Assembly: GCF_004210375.1 (NCBI RefSeq)
Contig: NC_134830.1
Location: forward strand, 9,300,001 to 9,364,000
DNA length: 64,000 bases
Source: Tachypleus tridentatus
Lineage: Eukaryota; Arthropoda; Merostomata; Xiphosura; Limulidae
Direction: 5' to 3'
Below are positions 34,753 to 49,700 of this stretch, one piece after another. Each line of letters opens with the position of its first letter. Position 1 is the stretch's first letter. The notes under the pieces were generated by a model, which saw only the letters and a list, made by a program, of their open reading frames with translations, had not been told where the DNA came from and did no database searches. A program made the position numbers and the translations under genes.

Positions 34753-37700
34753 GAATGGACATGGGGACAATACAACTACATATATCTGATCCTACTGTCC
34801 TTCGTCGAAGGACACGTCTTGGCCGATACCTTGTTTTGGCTGTAGTCCTCCTTCTAGCCTTATGTACAATTTTTGTTTACTTGGTGGTCACCGTACCTCA
34901 GGAAAAAGGTGAGATTTTGAACTTGTTCTCATGTTTTCCATACTGTGTTTCGGAAATACAAGTTAGCAGGTGTAAAACATATAAGATTTTATTATTATGA
35001 TGATATTTTCACATTCGTTACCCTTTCGTATCATTTTCTGTAATGTGATGTCCATTCTAAAACGACATACCATTTTAGTTACTCTAAGTCCATTCACTAA
35101 CAATTTGGTTAAAAATCCTCCATTTACCACCATGACGTAGTGTTTTCGTTAACATTTTTTATCTTTACTACCATAACATGGTGTTTTGATTAACAATCCT
35201 CCATTTACTAATATTATATGTAGTTTAGTTGAACACTTTTCTATCTGTTACCGTAAAGTAGTGTTTGGTAAACATTTTTTTATTTACGACCCCAATATAA
35301 TGTTCGGGCTAATATTCCTCCATTTACTACCATAGTATGTTACGTTGGTTAACATTACTCCATTTACGACCATATTATGGTGTATTGGTTAACATTACTC
35401 CATATATTACCATATTATGGTGTTAGGGTTAACATTTCTCCATATATTACCATATTATGGTGTTAGGGTTAATATTTCTCCATATATTACCATATCATGG
35501 TGTTTTGGTTAACATTTCTCCATATATTACCATATTGTGGTGTATTGGTTAACATTACTCCATATATTACCATATTATGGTGTATTGGTTAACATTACTC
35601 CATATATTACCATATTATGGTGTATTGGTTAACATTACTCCATATATTACCATATTATGGTGTAGTGGTTAACATTATTCCATATATTACCATATTATGG
35701 TGTAGTGGTTAACATTACTCCATATATTACCATATTATGGTGTATTGGTTAACATTACTCCATATATTACCATATTATGGTGTAGTGGTTAACATTACTC
35801 CATATATTACCATATTATGGTGTATTGGTTCACATTACTCCATATATTACCATATTATGGTTACCCTTCTTCCTACTACCTTCCCTTGACCTCAGATGTT
35901 GATTTCTCTTTCTTTCCTTCTTTGTAACTTCCTCTATTGTGTACCAACCTGTATTGTGTACCAACCTGTGTTGTGTACTAACCTGTGTTGTGTACTAACC
36001 TGTATTGTGTACCAATCTGTGTTGTGTACTAACCTGTATTGTGTACCAACCTGTGTTGTGTACTAATCTGTATTTTATACTAACCTGTATTGTGTACCAT
36101 CCTGTGTTGTGTACTAACCTGTATTGTGTACCAACCTGTGTTGTGTACTAACCTGTGCTGTGTACTAACCTGTATTGTGTACCAACCTGTGTTGTGTACT
36201 AATCTGTATTTTATACTAACCTGTATTGTGTACCAACCTGTATTGTGTACCATCCTGTGTTGTGTACTAACCTGTATTGTGTACTAACCTGTGTTGTGTA
36301 CTAACCTGTATTGTGTACCATCCTCCATCTCCTCTTTGCCCATAACGTGACTTTAATTTTTGTGTGTTCCCCAAGTACACCAGACTTTCTTTCTTCTTCT
36401 GTCTTATGGTGTCATACTTCCTCTGTGTTATGGTGTCATACTTTAAACTTTTAATTTTTAGATCAAGTATCTTAACAATTTCTTCTAAAAAAATGTTTTT
36501 ACCCTGATCTTCGGGGCTTACAGACATGGCCAAGCGTGTTAAGGCGTGCGACTCGTAATCTGAGGGTCGCGGGTTCGCATCCCCGTCGCGCCAAAGATGC
36601 TCGCCCTTTCATCTGTGGGGCATTATAATGTGACGGTCAGTCCCACTATTCGTTGGTGAAAGAGTAGCCCAAGAGTTGGCGGTGGGTGGTGATGACTAGC
36701 TGCCTTCCCTCTAGTCTTACACTGCTAAATTAAGGACGGCTAGCGCAGATAGCCCTCGAGTAGCTTTGTGCGAAATTCAAAAACAAACAAACAAACGGGG
36801 CTTACAGAAAGCTTCCTTGTTCATGAATCTGTTCATTCAGTACTGGATCAAACATTTTCTTCAAATCCTGTTTATGGGATGACCAACTGTAGATGTGACG
36901 CTTTTTTAATATTTGGATTTTTCTTTTGGATAAATATTTGTCCCTGAAAGTCTTCTTCTGGAAACTTTTTCATTATATAACAAAATGGCCCTCGTGACTT
37001 CTGTTGATACAATTGTCTTTCGATCGTCTATACTTTTTGGTTACGAACCAATGTCAAATCTGTCAAATTTCATCCATCTTGTTATTATTTTCGTTACTTG
37101 TTTCTTTAGAATGTGAAAAAAAAACCTTTTCTGCTATTTCGGTGTCTTTTGATCTAATTGGTCCTTACTTGCTTCCAAAACATTGGTAACTTTGTGTGTT
37201 TATTTTTTGCGAAATGTTATGCAATAGGATGCTTGCGCTCTGACCATCACGATGAACCGAACCTTTGGATTTTAAAGCAAAAGTCCGTAAACGTTCCGCT
37301 GATTTTCAGAAGGGCATTTGTTGTAGAAAAAAGGTTTAAGAACGATATTGGCAAATGACTCCAAAACAGGTTTTTGAGCTTTAACCACCACGGGAATCGA
37401 ACTCAGAATTTAAGGTTATCAGCTTACCTCTGAACAACTGTGAGATTGTATGAAGATCTGCCAAGTGTTATTAACTGTATTTTCTTTCTGTTTACTGAGT
37501 TTTGTCTGATTGTTTTATCGCTGTTATCCCTATATTTTTATTTTATTAGCCCTTCACTCATTTCTATATAATATTTATTAAAATTATTAACTAATTTCGA
37601 ATATTGAATAATTTAGTAGTGATTTCATTTCTCCTGACGAAAATATATATTTTCATTTCGATAAATCCGCGTTTTGAATTATTTGCTTTTTGTCTCTTTT

Positions 37701-40700
37701 GAATCACTTGCTAGCTGTTTACGCGCACGCTTTATTTATAACAGTTCCCCCACCACGGAATGCTTATCGTTATGTGGGTAGTTGTCTCTTACCTCCAATG
37801 AAATAGTGTACAATAACAGTTACAGATATATTACGTAGCTTGTGTGGCCTGTGTGGCATGTATGAAAAACACTTTAAACAAAGTAAATATTTGTATATTA
37901 TACATGAAACACATACTGTTATTAATGATTTCCAACTTACATTTGATCAATCACTACCTTCCCCTTTACCGATTTAATAAAATGAATCAGACACGAGATT
38001 GGAATCAATATTTTATATTAAATATACAGAAGATTTAACTCAAACATGAAAGCAGATGTATTAATGACTGCCCTGGTTATTTTCGTAATCCGGACGTAAG
38101 TTTTAAATATCATTCTACGACGGTAGGTTGTAATCCGGACGTAAGTTTTAAATATCATTCTACGACGGTAGGTTGTAATCCGGACGTAAGTTATAAATAT
38201 CATTCTATGACGGTAGGTTGCATTCCGGACGTAAGTTTTAAATATCATTCTATGAGGGTAGGTTGTAATCCGGACGTAAGTTTTAAATATCATTCTACGA
38301 CGGTAGGTTGTAATCCGGACGTAAGTTATAAATATCATTCTATGACGGTAGGTTGTATTCCGGACGTAAGTTTTAAATATCATTCTATGAGGGTAGGTTG
38401 TAATCCGGACGTAAGTTTTAAATATCATTCTATGACGATACGTTGTAATCCGGACGTAAGTTTTAAATATCATTCTACGACGGTAGGTTGTAATCCGGAC
38501 GTAAGTTTAAAATATCATTCTATGAGGGTAGACTTCATTCCAGACGTAAGTTGAAAGTTTCATTTTGTAACGGTAGACTGTAACCTGAACGTAACTTTTA
38601 ACTATTCTGTGACGGTAGACTGTAACCTGAACGTAACTTTTAACTATTCTGTGACTGTAGACTGTAACCTGAACGTAACTTTTAACTATTCTGTGACGAT
38701 AGACTGTAATCTGAACATGAGTTTAATATATCATTTTAAGACAGGTTTTATGAATAATGGATATTCACGGAATGGCGAAAAAAATTTGGTTTCTCTCATT
38801 GATTTTAAGGAAGCAATAGGCTCTGATCTATGGAAATGTTAGATACTGTTCAAGGATTACCAGAGTCAATAGACTCTGATCTATGGAAATGTTAGATACT
38901 GTTCCAGGATTACCAGAGTCAATAGGCTCTGATGTATGGAAATGTTAGATACTGTTCAAGGATTACCAGAGTCAATTGGCTCTGATCTATGGAAATGTTT
39001 GATACTGTTCAAGGATTACCAGAGTCAATAGACTCTGATCTATGGAAATGTTAGATACTGTTCCAGGATTACCAGAGTCAATAGGCTCTGATGGATGGAA
39101 ATGTTAGATACTGTTCCAGGATTACCAGAGTCAATAGGCTCTGATGTATGGAAATGTTAGATACTGTTCAAGGATTACCAGAGTCAATTGGCTCTGATCT
39201 ATGGAAATGTTTGATACTGTTCAAGGATTACCAGAGTCAATAGACTCTGATCTATGGAAATGTTAGATACTGTTCCAGGATTACCAGAGTCAATAGGCTC
39301 TGATGTATGGAAATGTTAGATACTGTTCAAGGATTACCAGAGTCAATTGGCTCTGATCTATGGAAATGTTAGATACTGTTCCAGGATTACCACAGTCAAT
39401 AGGCTCTGATGGATGGAAATGTTAGATACTGTTCAAGGATTACCAGAGTCAATAGGCTCTGATCTATGGAAATGTTAGATACTGTTCCAGGATTACCACA
39501 GTCAATAGGCTCTGATGGATGGAAATGTTAGATACTGTTCAAGGATTACCAGAGTCAATAGGCTCTGATCTATGGAAATGTTAGATACTGTTCAAGGATT
39601 ACCAGTGTCAATAAGCTCTGATCTATGGAAATGTTAGATACTGTTCAAGGAGTACCAGAGTCAATAGGCTCTGATCTATGGAAATGTTAGATGCTGTTCA
39701 AGGATTACCAGAGTCAATAGACTCTGATCTATGGAAATGTTAGATACTGTTCCAGGATTACCAGAGTCAATAGGCTCTGATGTATGGAAATGTTAGATAT
39801 TGTTCAAGGATTACCAGAGTCAATAGGCTCTGATCTATGGAAATGTTAGATACTGTTCAAGGATTACCAGAGTCAATAGGTTCTGATCTATGGAAATGTT
39901 AGATACTGTTCAAGGATTACCAGAGTCAATAGGCTCTGATCTATGGAAATGTTAGATACTGTTCAAGGATTACCAGTGTCAATAAGCTCTGATCTATGGA
40001 AATGTTAGATACTGTTCAAGGATTACCAGAGTCAATAGGCTCTGATCTATGGAAATGTTAGATACTGTTCAAGGATTACCAGAGTTAATTGGCTCTGATC
40101 TAGGGAAATGTTAGATACTGTTCAAGGATTACCAGAGTCAATAGGCTCTGATGTATGGAAATGTTAGATACTGTTCAAGGATTACCAGAGTCAATAGGCT
40201 CTGATTTATGGAAAAGTTAGATACTGTTCAAGGATTACCAGAGTCAATAGGCTCTGATCTATGGAAAAGTTAGATACTGTTCAAGGATTACCAGAGTCAA
40301 TAGGCTCTGATCTATGGAAAAGTTAGATACTGTTCAAGGAGTACCAGAGTCAATAGGCTCTGATCTATGGAAAAGTTAGATACTGTTCAAGGAGTACCAG
40401 AGTCAATAGGCTATTGCATAACGGATTAAAGCTAAGCCTAATGTTCATTAAAATTTATATTTTTAAGCTTAAACCTAATGTTAATTGAAATGAGTATATT
40501 TTTCAAATTAACAGTTATAATGTCAGGTGCAAAATCGAAATTCATCTTCGTCACATCTTGTCAAGGCTAAAATACTCATCTTTCATTTGGTTGGTATATT
40601 TGAAATTTGTTCGTATGACTGATTTTCTCAAAATATCAACGACACAATTGTTCAGTAACTAACATGTACAATGGCATAACTACCATGTGGCTACCATGTA

Positions 40701-43700
40701 TTTATATATGCTTCAGCAAACACATCACTTCTACAATTGTTTTAGAGATATGTAATATATATTTCATGTGTAAACCTAAAACACAAATAAAATGTACAGC
40801 AAATATTAAGTCATTTGTTAGTCAGGCCACGTTTTGAGTTTAACTCAGGGAATGATAGTTGGTTTAACAAAATAGAATTTTTAATTTGAAATTGAAAAGG
40901 TCTAACAGCGTACCAAATGTGGCAAAAAATCCATAGAAGTTAAACATGTATTTTTTCGTACTTTGTTTGTTTGTTTGTTTTAATTTCGCGCAAAGCTACT
41001 CGAGGGCTATCTGCGCTAGCCGTCCCTAATTTAGCAGTGTAAGACTAGAGGGAAGGCAGCTAGTCATCACCACCTACCGCCATCTCTTGGGCTGCTCTTT
41101 TTCCAATGAATAGTGGAATCGACCGTCACTCACATTATAACGCCCCCACGGCTGAAAGGGCGAGCATGTTTGGTGCGACAGGAATTCGAACCGCGACCCT
41201 CGGATTATGAGTCGAACGCCTTAACACGCTTGGCCATGCTGGGCCCGTCGTACTTTCAATGTGAAGAAAAGGAAGAGAAAAAGAGAAATTGAATCAGAAT
41301 TTGAGATTTTATATCTCGTATATTTCTCAACAAATTGCCTTGTGAATTGGTATGTGACGTAAAGGAGGTCTACTAGTGCACGTCTATTAAAATATGTGAT
41401 AGTTTGGATTAACACAGGTCAAGCTATAAACGGTGGAAAATCACGAAACTGACACTCTTGGTAATAATACAGTATGTCTGACTCGTTTGTTTAGACTGCG
41501 CTACACATTGCCATGTGTCTTTATAACTTTCGTTCGTATTTTATGTAACTGGTGATGTCCTGCGTTATAGGAGAAATACAGAGAATATTTTCACATTAGA
41601 TGTACGATCGTTCCTTGTTTTAACCCTAGTTCTTACTATTCTAGTTTCGTCATTCATCAGTATTAACCGTATTCATATTTGCATTATACGATACGTTGTA
41701 TTATATTCATTTGATTTTTTTTATCTTGTAGCTTGAGGACTTATAAAGCTTAAATTCAGGGTTTGATCCATGTCGTGGGCACTGCACGGATAGCCTTTGC
41801 GCTTAACGAGACGAAGAAAAGAGATTATTGGTGCGCATTTCTTTTTCGTTTTGTTTTCGTCACTAGTTTCAGAAAGTGCATTTTGTGGTGGATTTCCTGA
41901 AAATAAACACTAAAGATATGGAACTCAGTTACACGCCCTAGACATATATAAAACACCACCGTGCATTTATTGTACTTTCAATATTTTCTTTCCTTAAGGC
42001 AATATTTACCTTAGGAGAAAATTAGCATACGTCAATTTTACGTTAGTTAATGTCGTAACTGAACCTTGTCCGAGCACTGTTCACAGAGATATCCGAATTT
42101 AATATTTAACGAGGAAACTGTTTGCTTAAAATGTCCTAAAACGTTTTTATTCATGAAACTGTTTTAAAAAATGTCAGAACTCAGTCTTTATCGAGAAAAC
42201 TCTTAATAGAATTTGTTCTAACTCAACTTTTATCGAGAAAACTTTGAACAGAATATGTCCTAACCCAATATTTGCCGAGGAAACTCTCAACAAAATTAGT
42301 CCTAACTCAACCTTTATGGAGGAAACTGTTAACAGAATTAGTCCTAGCTCAGTCTTTCCTGAGGACTCTGTCTACTGGAAATATCCTAACTTAGAACGTA
42401 AGTTTAGTATATTCGGCAACTCTTCAAAGTTTGAGCAAGTCAGCAGTGATTGTTTAATTCTTCTATTCTATGTACAAATAAGGAGTGCTCTAGTATAAAA
42501 CTAAAAGTAACATTTTTAAAGATATTACTATAGTACTTATCAATTGATAATTATATCACTTTTCAGTTAATAACTATAGCACTTGTCAGATGATAATTAT
42601 ATCACTTTCTAGTTAATAACAATAGCACTTGTCAGTTGATAATTATATCACTTTCTAGTTAATAACTATAGCACTTGTCAGATGATAATTATATCACTTT
42701 CTAGTTAATAACTATAGCACTTGTCAGATGATAATTATATCACTTTCTAGTTAATAACTATAGTACTTGTCAGTTGATAATTATATCACTTTCTAGTTAA
42801 TAACTATAGTACTTGTCAGATGATAATTATATCGCTTTCTAGTTAATAACTATAGCACTTGTCAGATGATAATTATATCACTTTCTAGTTAATAACAATA
42901 GCACTTGTCAGTTGATAATTATATCACTTTCGAGTTAATAACTATAGTACTTGTCAGATGATAATTATATCACTTTCTAGTTAATAACAATAGCACTTGT
43001 CAGTTGATAATTATATCACTTTCTAGTTAATAACTATAGTACTTGTCAGATGATAATTATATCACTTTCTAGTTAATAACTATAGCACTTGTCATATGAT
43101 AATTATATCACTATCTAGTTAATAACAACAGGACTTCTCAGTTACTTGAAGATTTTATTGGGTTTTAATAAGTCCTTAATAAGTATGTAAGTTGATGATA
43201 AATTACATAGAGTTATATGAATCTAGTTACAGAATAATTCGAATGCTCTCAGAACGCTTAGTTGTTGTTTTCTTAACGAAGTGAACACTGCCTGAGATGT
43301 ATAATTGTTTTATTTCAATATAATATACATGCACTCAAAATTACGCCCTTATTTGAAGAAAAAATAAAGTTGAAACTAAAACATAAACATGCCATACATT
43401 TGTTGGAATTTATTATACGATATAATTCCAAGAAAATGAGAAATACATATTTCTGATGTGACTATTTTTTAAGTTATATGAAATCAAACTTAAACCCATC
43501 AAAATATGCAAGTTGTTTCCTGACTGTAGTAATGGTATTGTTAGTCTATTTCAACTAAATCCGTTTTGTGATAGTGTTTCTGACTCTAAATATTTAATAC
43601 TGGTAGATTTGAAAAGAGTAGTGTTTGTGAATATTTGAGATTAAACTTTCTGGTCTGTCTTTTCCAGATGACGTGTGTCTTACTGCACAGTGCGTCAAAA

Positions 43701-46700
43701 CAGGTAAGAGGAAAACCGAATCTAAAGAAAACATGAATTCGAAATAAACTTAGGAAAGAAAGAGCAAAGCGTTAGAAACTGAATTTATAGAGTTACTACC
43801 AAATGTCAGTCTTAGCTTATAATTAGAATTTCAAGAGCTAATTCTTAAAGCAAGTGTGAAATTTTTTAGAAGATATAAAAACGTTTCAGATCTGAGACCA
43901 CAAACCTATAGTTCGCAATGCTAGGAATTGAGTTTACATATTAAATGGCAAGAGAATCATAACTGAAAAAAGAAATCAACGTTAATTTTTTTCGACATAA
44001 ATCAAAATAACGTTTTATAAAAACATTTTATTAATTATTATGCGAGTACTACTTTTATACACTATAGGATTAGGTTATGCAGATAAATCTGAATGTATGG
44101 GGAGGGAATTTTGTTGTGAATTCATCAATTTTTATACACGTAGAATCAGCTTCCATGGGTGATCCTGTCTGACTAGAGCATTTGAACCTATAAGTTTGAC
44201 AAGAACCACTGTTTTAGAGCATGTTGAACCTATGAGTTTAACAAGAACCACCGTTTAAAGCATGTTGAACCTATGAGTTTAACAAGAACCACCGTTTAGA
44301 GCATGTTAAACCTATACTTTTAACGAGAACCACTGGTTTTTAAAGCATGTTGAACCTATACGTTTGACAAGAACCACTGTTTAGAGCATGCTGAACGTAT
44401 AATTTTGACAAGAACCATTGTTTTAGAGCATGTTGAACCCATAAGTTTGACAAAAACCACTGTTTTAGAGCATGTTAAACCTATACGTTTGACAAGAACC
44501 ACTGTTTAGAGCATGTTGAACGTATAATTTTGATAAGAACCATTGTTTTACAGCATGTTGAACCCATAAGTTTGACAAAAACCACTGATTTGAGCATGTT
44601 GAACTTATAAGTTTGTTTATTATCGTAAAGTTAGTAACCATGATTTTGTAGAGCCAGGTTCTTTTTGTGCGTGCTTACTTTAAGTTCCAGTTGATTATAG
44701 AACCTTGGATTGTAGGTAAATCATATGGATATAAATATATATATTTATATATTACAGAGCTCTTTATTTACCAAGTTGAATGTGTGTTTTAGTTAGTGTA
44801 TTTAACGTTTCGCTCAAAAAAGACAAAATAAGTTTGGATCGCTGTATAGCTTAAATATTACATACTCGAAGCGGACCAACTTCCAATCGGAACGATAGTA
44901 GACTTTATCGCAGTATAAAGTTGGTTTGGTACTGGGATCGAGAATAAGATTTATACAAATATCGTAGAGAAAGTTAGTTGTGTACTGGGGACGAGAATAA
45001 GATTTATACAAGTATCGTATACAAAGTTAGTTGTGTACTGGGGACGAGAATAGGATTTATACAAGTATCGTATACAAAGTTAGTTGTGTACTGGGGACGA
45101 GAATAAGATTTATACAAGTATCGTATACAAAGTTAGTTGTGTACTGGGGACTAGAATAAGATTTATACAAATATCGTATACAAAGTTAGTTTTGTACTGG
45201 GGACGAGAATAAGATTTATACAAATATCGTATACAAAGTTAGTTTTGTACTGGGGACGAGAATAAGATTTATACAAGTATCGTATACAAAGTTAGTTTTG
45301 TACTGGGGACGAGAATAAGATTTATACAAGTATCGTATACAAAGTTAGTTGTGTACTGGGGACGAGAATAAGATTTATACAAATATCGTATACAAAGTTA
45401 GTACAAATCATTTACAACAAGGAGAAAATTTTATGGGGTTTCAGCTGCTTCTCTCCTGATGGCCATGGATCAGAAAACCGATCCTTGCGAAGATTTCTTT
45501 CAGTATGCATGCGGCACATGGAACAAACGTCACGTGATCCCAGAAGATAGAAGTAGCATTAGCACGTTTGAAGTTCTAGCCGATGAACTACAGATTGTAT
45601 TAAAAGGTATATTTTGAAAGTTTGATTAATTTCTGAAAAAAACAGTTTTTCTTACTTTAACAGTGAATTGTTACGCTAGTGATTTTTACAGTCTAGGTTT
45701 AGCAATGACTTAATAATTGAATCCCAAGGTAGTAACACAACCAGTTTGATGACATGCTGGAAACTACAAGTTTAACACGATAGGAGCTTTAACCATTTAA
45801 AGCCAAGCTAGAGATTTCATCAACTTCTCTCGAATTAATTATTTTAACAGTTTAAAGCTAAGCTGGTAATTTTAACAGGTTAATGATTTTAACTATTTTA
45901 AAGCAAATCTAGTGATTTTCACTGTTTCTTGCCAAGCTAAAACATACCCTCTAAAATGTGATTTACTTTATATACATATATAAAACATAACCTTAGAACT
46001 GTGGTTTACTTTACACACATATAAAACATACCCTTAGAACTGTGGTTTACTTTACACACATATAAAACATACCCTTAGAACTGTGGTTTACTTTACACAC
46101 ATATAAAACATACCCTTTGAACTGTGGTTTACTTTATACACATATAAAACATACTCTTTGAACTGTGGTTTACTTTACACACATATAAAACATACCCTTA
46201 GAACTGTGGTTTACTTTACACACATATAAAACATACCCTTTGAACTGTGTCAAAATCTTGTACCTCAGACATTTATATTATTACAACAAGAAGCGTCACC
46301 TGTAACCTGAGAAATTTATATTGTCAATACATACATGGAAAATATGGCTGAAAGAAAGCTGATATAATGTAATGTTAGTAGTAATGTTGTTTTCTAAAAC
46401 CGTTGTTTTCAACGATATATTCCATTTTTCTTTAATGTTAGTTTTATTAGCAGTATTGGTTAAAATGTTTAATATATATTATTATATATGTAATTTTGCG
46501 TTTCTTGTATATATGTAGTAAAACTTGTCTAAGCCGAAAACCGCATAGGGCGTAAACCTGTACAAACCGCGAATATTAAAATTTTGCAGCATTATCTTAA
46601 GATTTCTCTTATAAAACGCCCTCTATATGGCGGAACCTGCGTAACGCGAACGGAAAACTATCTTTCCCCTAACTCATCTGTCAACAAGTAGAATTAAAAC

Positions 46701-49700
46701 ATGAGTATGACGAAAAAAATGTTTTTGATTAAATATTAATTTCTTATTTAATTAATAATTTCTTGAAATATTAATAAATTATTGTTTAATTAATAATTTG
46801 TTCAAATATTAATAAATTCTCGGACATTTTGCTACACTAAGTATTGGTTAAAGATATTCTGTTATTTTTTCTGCCGTTATTATTTTTACAGTTAAATTAT
46901 ATTCATGATTTGTAGAAATATATTTGTCTTTTAAATACAAAATTCTATTCTTTAAATAATTCTCAGGAAAAACATAAATTCCTATCTTCTCCAATTTTAA
47001 AATTGAGGGAAAATTTACCATGTGTAATAAGTAAAAGTGAAAATTCGCGCTGTTTCAAAAATTTAAGGAAGAATCAAATTCCTGTGGAATGGAAAGTAAA
47101 TAATAGAGCGTGAAGTGTTATTCGAGGAATTTTTGAACAAATTAAACAAAAGAATGAAACAAGAAAATAGGAATATTTTACTTTTCCTGGATAATGCAAC
47201 TTGTCAACCAAAAGTTCAACTTTCAAATGTTTGTTTAGTCTTTCTACCTCCATGTACAACATCAGTTCTACAGCCACTAGATAATGGAATTATACAGTGT
47301 ATGAAATTGAAATACGGTAAACTGATGCTTTAACATATTATTGCAAACATGGACGACTGTAAGAGAGCTTTTGAAATGATCATGAACATTGACCTGTTAG
47401 ATGAAATTGCATTTTTAAGTCATTCAAATGCATAAAAGATGAATATCTAATAAAGTGCTTTCGAAAGTGTGTATTTATTCTTGATAAAGGCAGAAATTGT
47501 GGGAAGTTGTTGTTATGACGTTTCTAGTGAAATCCAAACTGTGATTGAGAAGATTGATGCAGATGATTCTGTGAATGTTGACAAGAATGTTTTAACAGAA
47601 ACTGATGAAATTGATTTAAAATCTATAATAGAATCACAAGATGGTAACAGTGTGAGAGATTCAGAAGATGAACAAAATGGAAAAGATAGTGAAGAAATGG
47701 AAATCCTACTTCATCGCAAGTGTTAAGTTATATCAACACTATAAAATTGTATGCGAAAATGAAAGGGGAATATGAACTTCATGAAAAGGTCATAGAATTG
47801 GCTTTCTCTTTTAACCACATGATAAAGGCAATTAAAAAACGAAACAGTTGAAATTGGATACTTTCTTCAAATAAATTTGATTAAAAATTTGTTTACTTGT
47901 GTATATTTTGAACGTCCTATTTTTGTTCTTATTCTAATAAATATAGCATAAACAGTATAATAATTTTATTCACAAACGTCTTGAGTCAAGCAATATAACG
48001 TTCCGTTAAAAAATTACATATAATTAAGGAAATCCATGTTCACTATGTCTGAGCCGGAAAACTTGCTTAATCCGGATATTTTACTTGGTCCCGTGCGATT
48101 CAGCCTTATACAGGTTTTACTGTATTTAGTTTAAAGGTTGCATTACATTGTTAACTTAGTATATGGAATTAAGATTAAGGTAAAGCTTCTCAGTTGGCCA
48201 AACTTTCTGAAATATTTTTGGGATCAAAGCCAGAAAAGTGGATATTAACAAGGCAATCCAACATTAATATTGTAATAATTATAAGTTTTTATTCTATGTA
48301 TTACACATTTCAAGCTAGTCCGAATTACTACATTATTTACACTATTTACCTGGTTAATTGTCGTTCTGATCTCTCGAGACAGTTTGATTAGAAGTTTTTG
48401 CTAATTGTCTCTGGGGTATCTGACACGCGTTTTAACATTGTCTGTAAGGTACCTGACACAGATGTTTTAACATTGTCTGTAAGGTACCTGACACAGATGT
48501 TTTAACATTGTCTGTAAGGTACCTGACACAGATGTTTTAACATTGTCTGTAAGGTACCTGACACAGATGTTTTTAACATTGTCTGTAAGGTACCTGACAC
48601 AGATGTTTTTAACATTGCCTCTAAGGTACCTGACACAGTTGTTTTTAACATTTCTGTAAGGTACCTGACACAGATGTTTTTAACATTGTCTGTAAGGTAC
48701 CTGACACAGATGTTTTTAACATTGTCTGTAAGGTACCTGACACAGATGTTTTTAACATTGCCTCTAAGGTACCTGACACATTATTACTTCTAGTGTTCAT
48801 GTTTCAAGTTACGGACGTATATATGATACAAACACACATTTACACAATACCAACGTGAACCAATGACTTATGGGTTAATGTTACTGTAATTTGTTATCAC
48901 ATAACAACCGAAAGGTTACCTTCATGGCTTCCAAATACAACAAAACTTCTAGACTAAAGATTACTTTAATGGTTTCCAATAACAATAACACTTCTAGACT
49001 AAAGATTACCTTAATGACTACCAATGATAATAACACTTCTAGACTAAAGATTATGTTAATGGATTCCAATGACAATAACACTTCTAGACTAAAAATTACC
49101 TTAATGGCTTCCAATGACAACAACACTTCTAGACTAAATATTACTTTAATAGCTTTCAATGACAACGACACTTCTAGACTAAAGATTACCTTAATGGCTT
49201 CCAATGACAAGAACACTTCCAGACCAAAGATTACTTTTATTTTTAGCTGGTTTTCATAGCTCTTAATTCAATTGTTTTGAATGTTTGTAATTATCACAAG
49301 TGTACAACTCTTTTGTTTGTGTAGAAGCATTTTTACTGAAATACAACTCTTTAGTTAACTCCATTTTGGATGACAGCATAGATTTGTATGGTTGATTGGT
49401 TGGCATTTAGTGGGGCAGAACATTTGGACTATCTGCGCTAGATCTGTACGGAAACAGAAAAACTCTTTTTTTAGTACTGATTAATGTTATTTAAAAATAT
49501 CATCTGTTTTGAATATTTACTTAAAGAAGTTACTGTTTTTTTTTAATGTTAAATGAATATTTAATATTTTAACATTTCAGGCCTATTGGAGGAAGCAGCA
49601 AATCCATACGACAACAGCGCCACCATTAAAGCAAAAACATTTTACAAATCTTGTATAAACACAAGTGAGTAATAATACTATGTTTGATGACATAATTTTG

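Noticed and set aside
38018..38554. Long ORFs on both strands (151 and 115 residues)
   Set aside because: 45-bp units keep every stop-free frame open; the sequence lies in an intron and has no coding signature.
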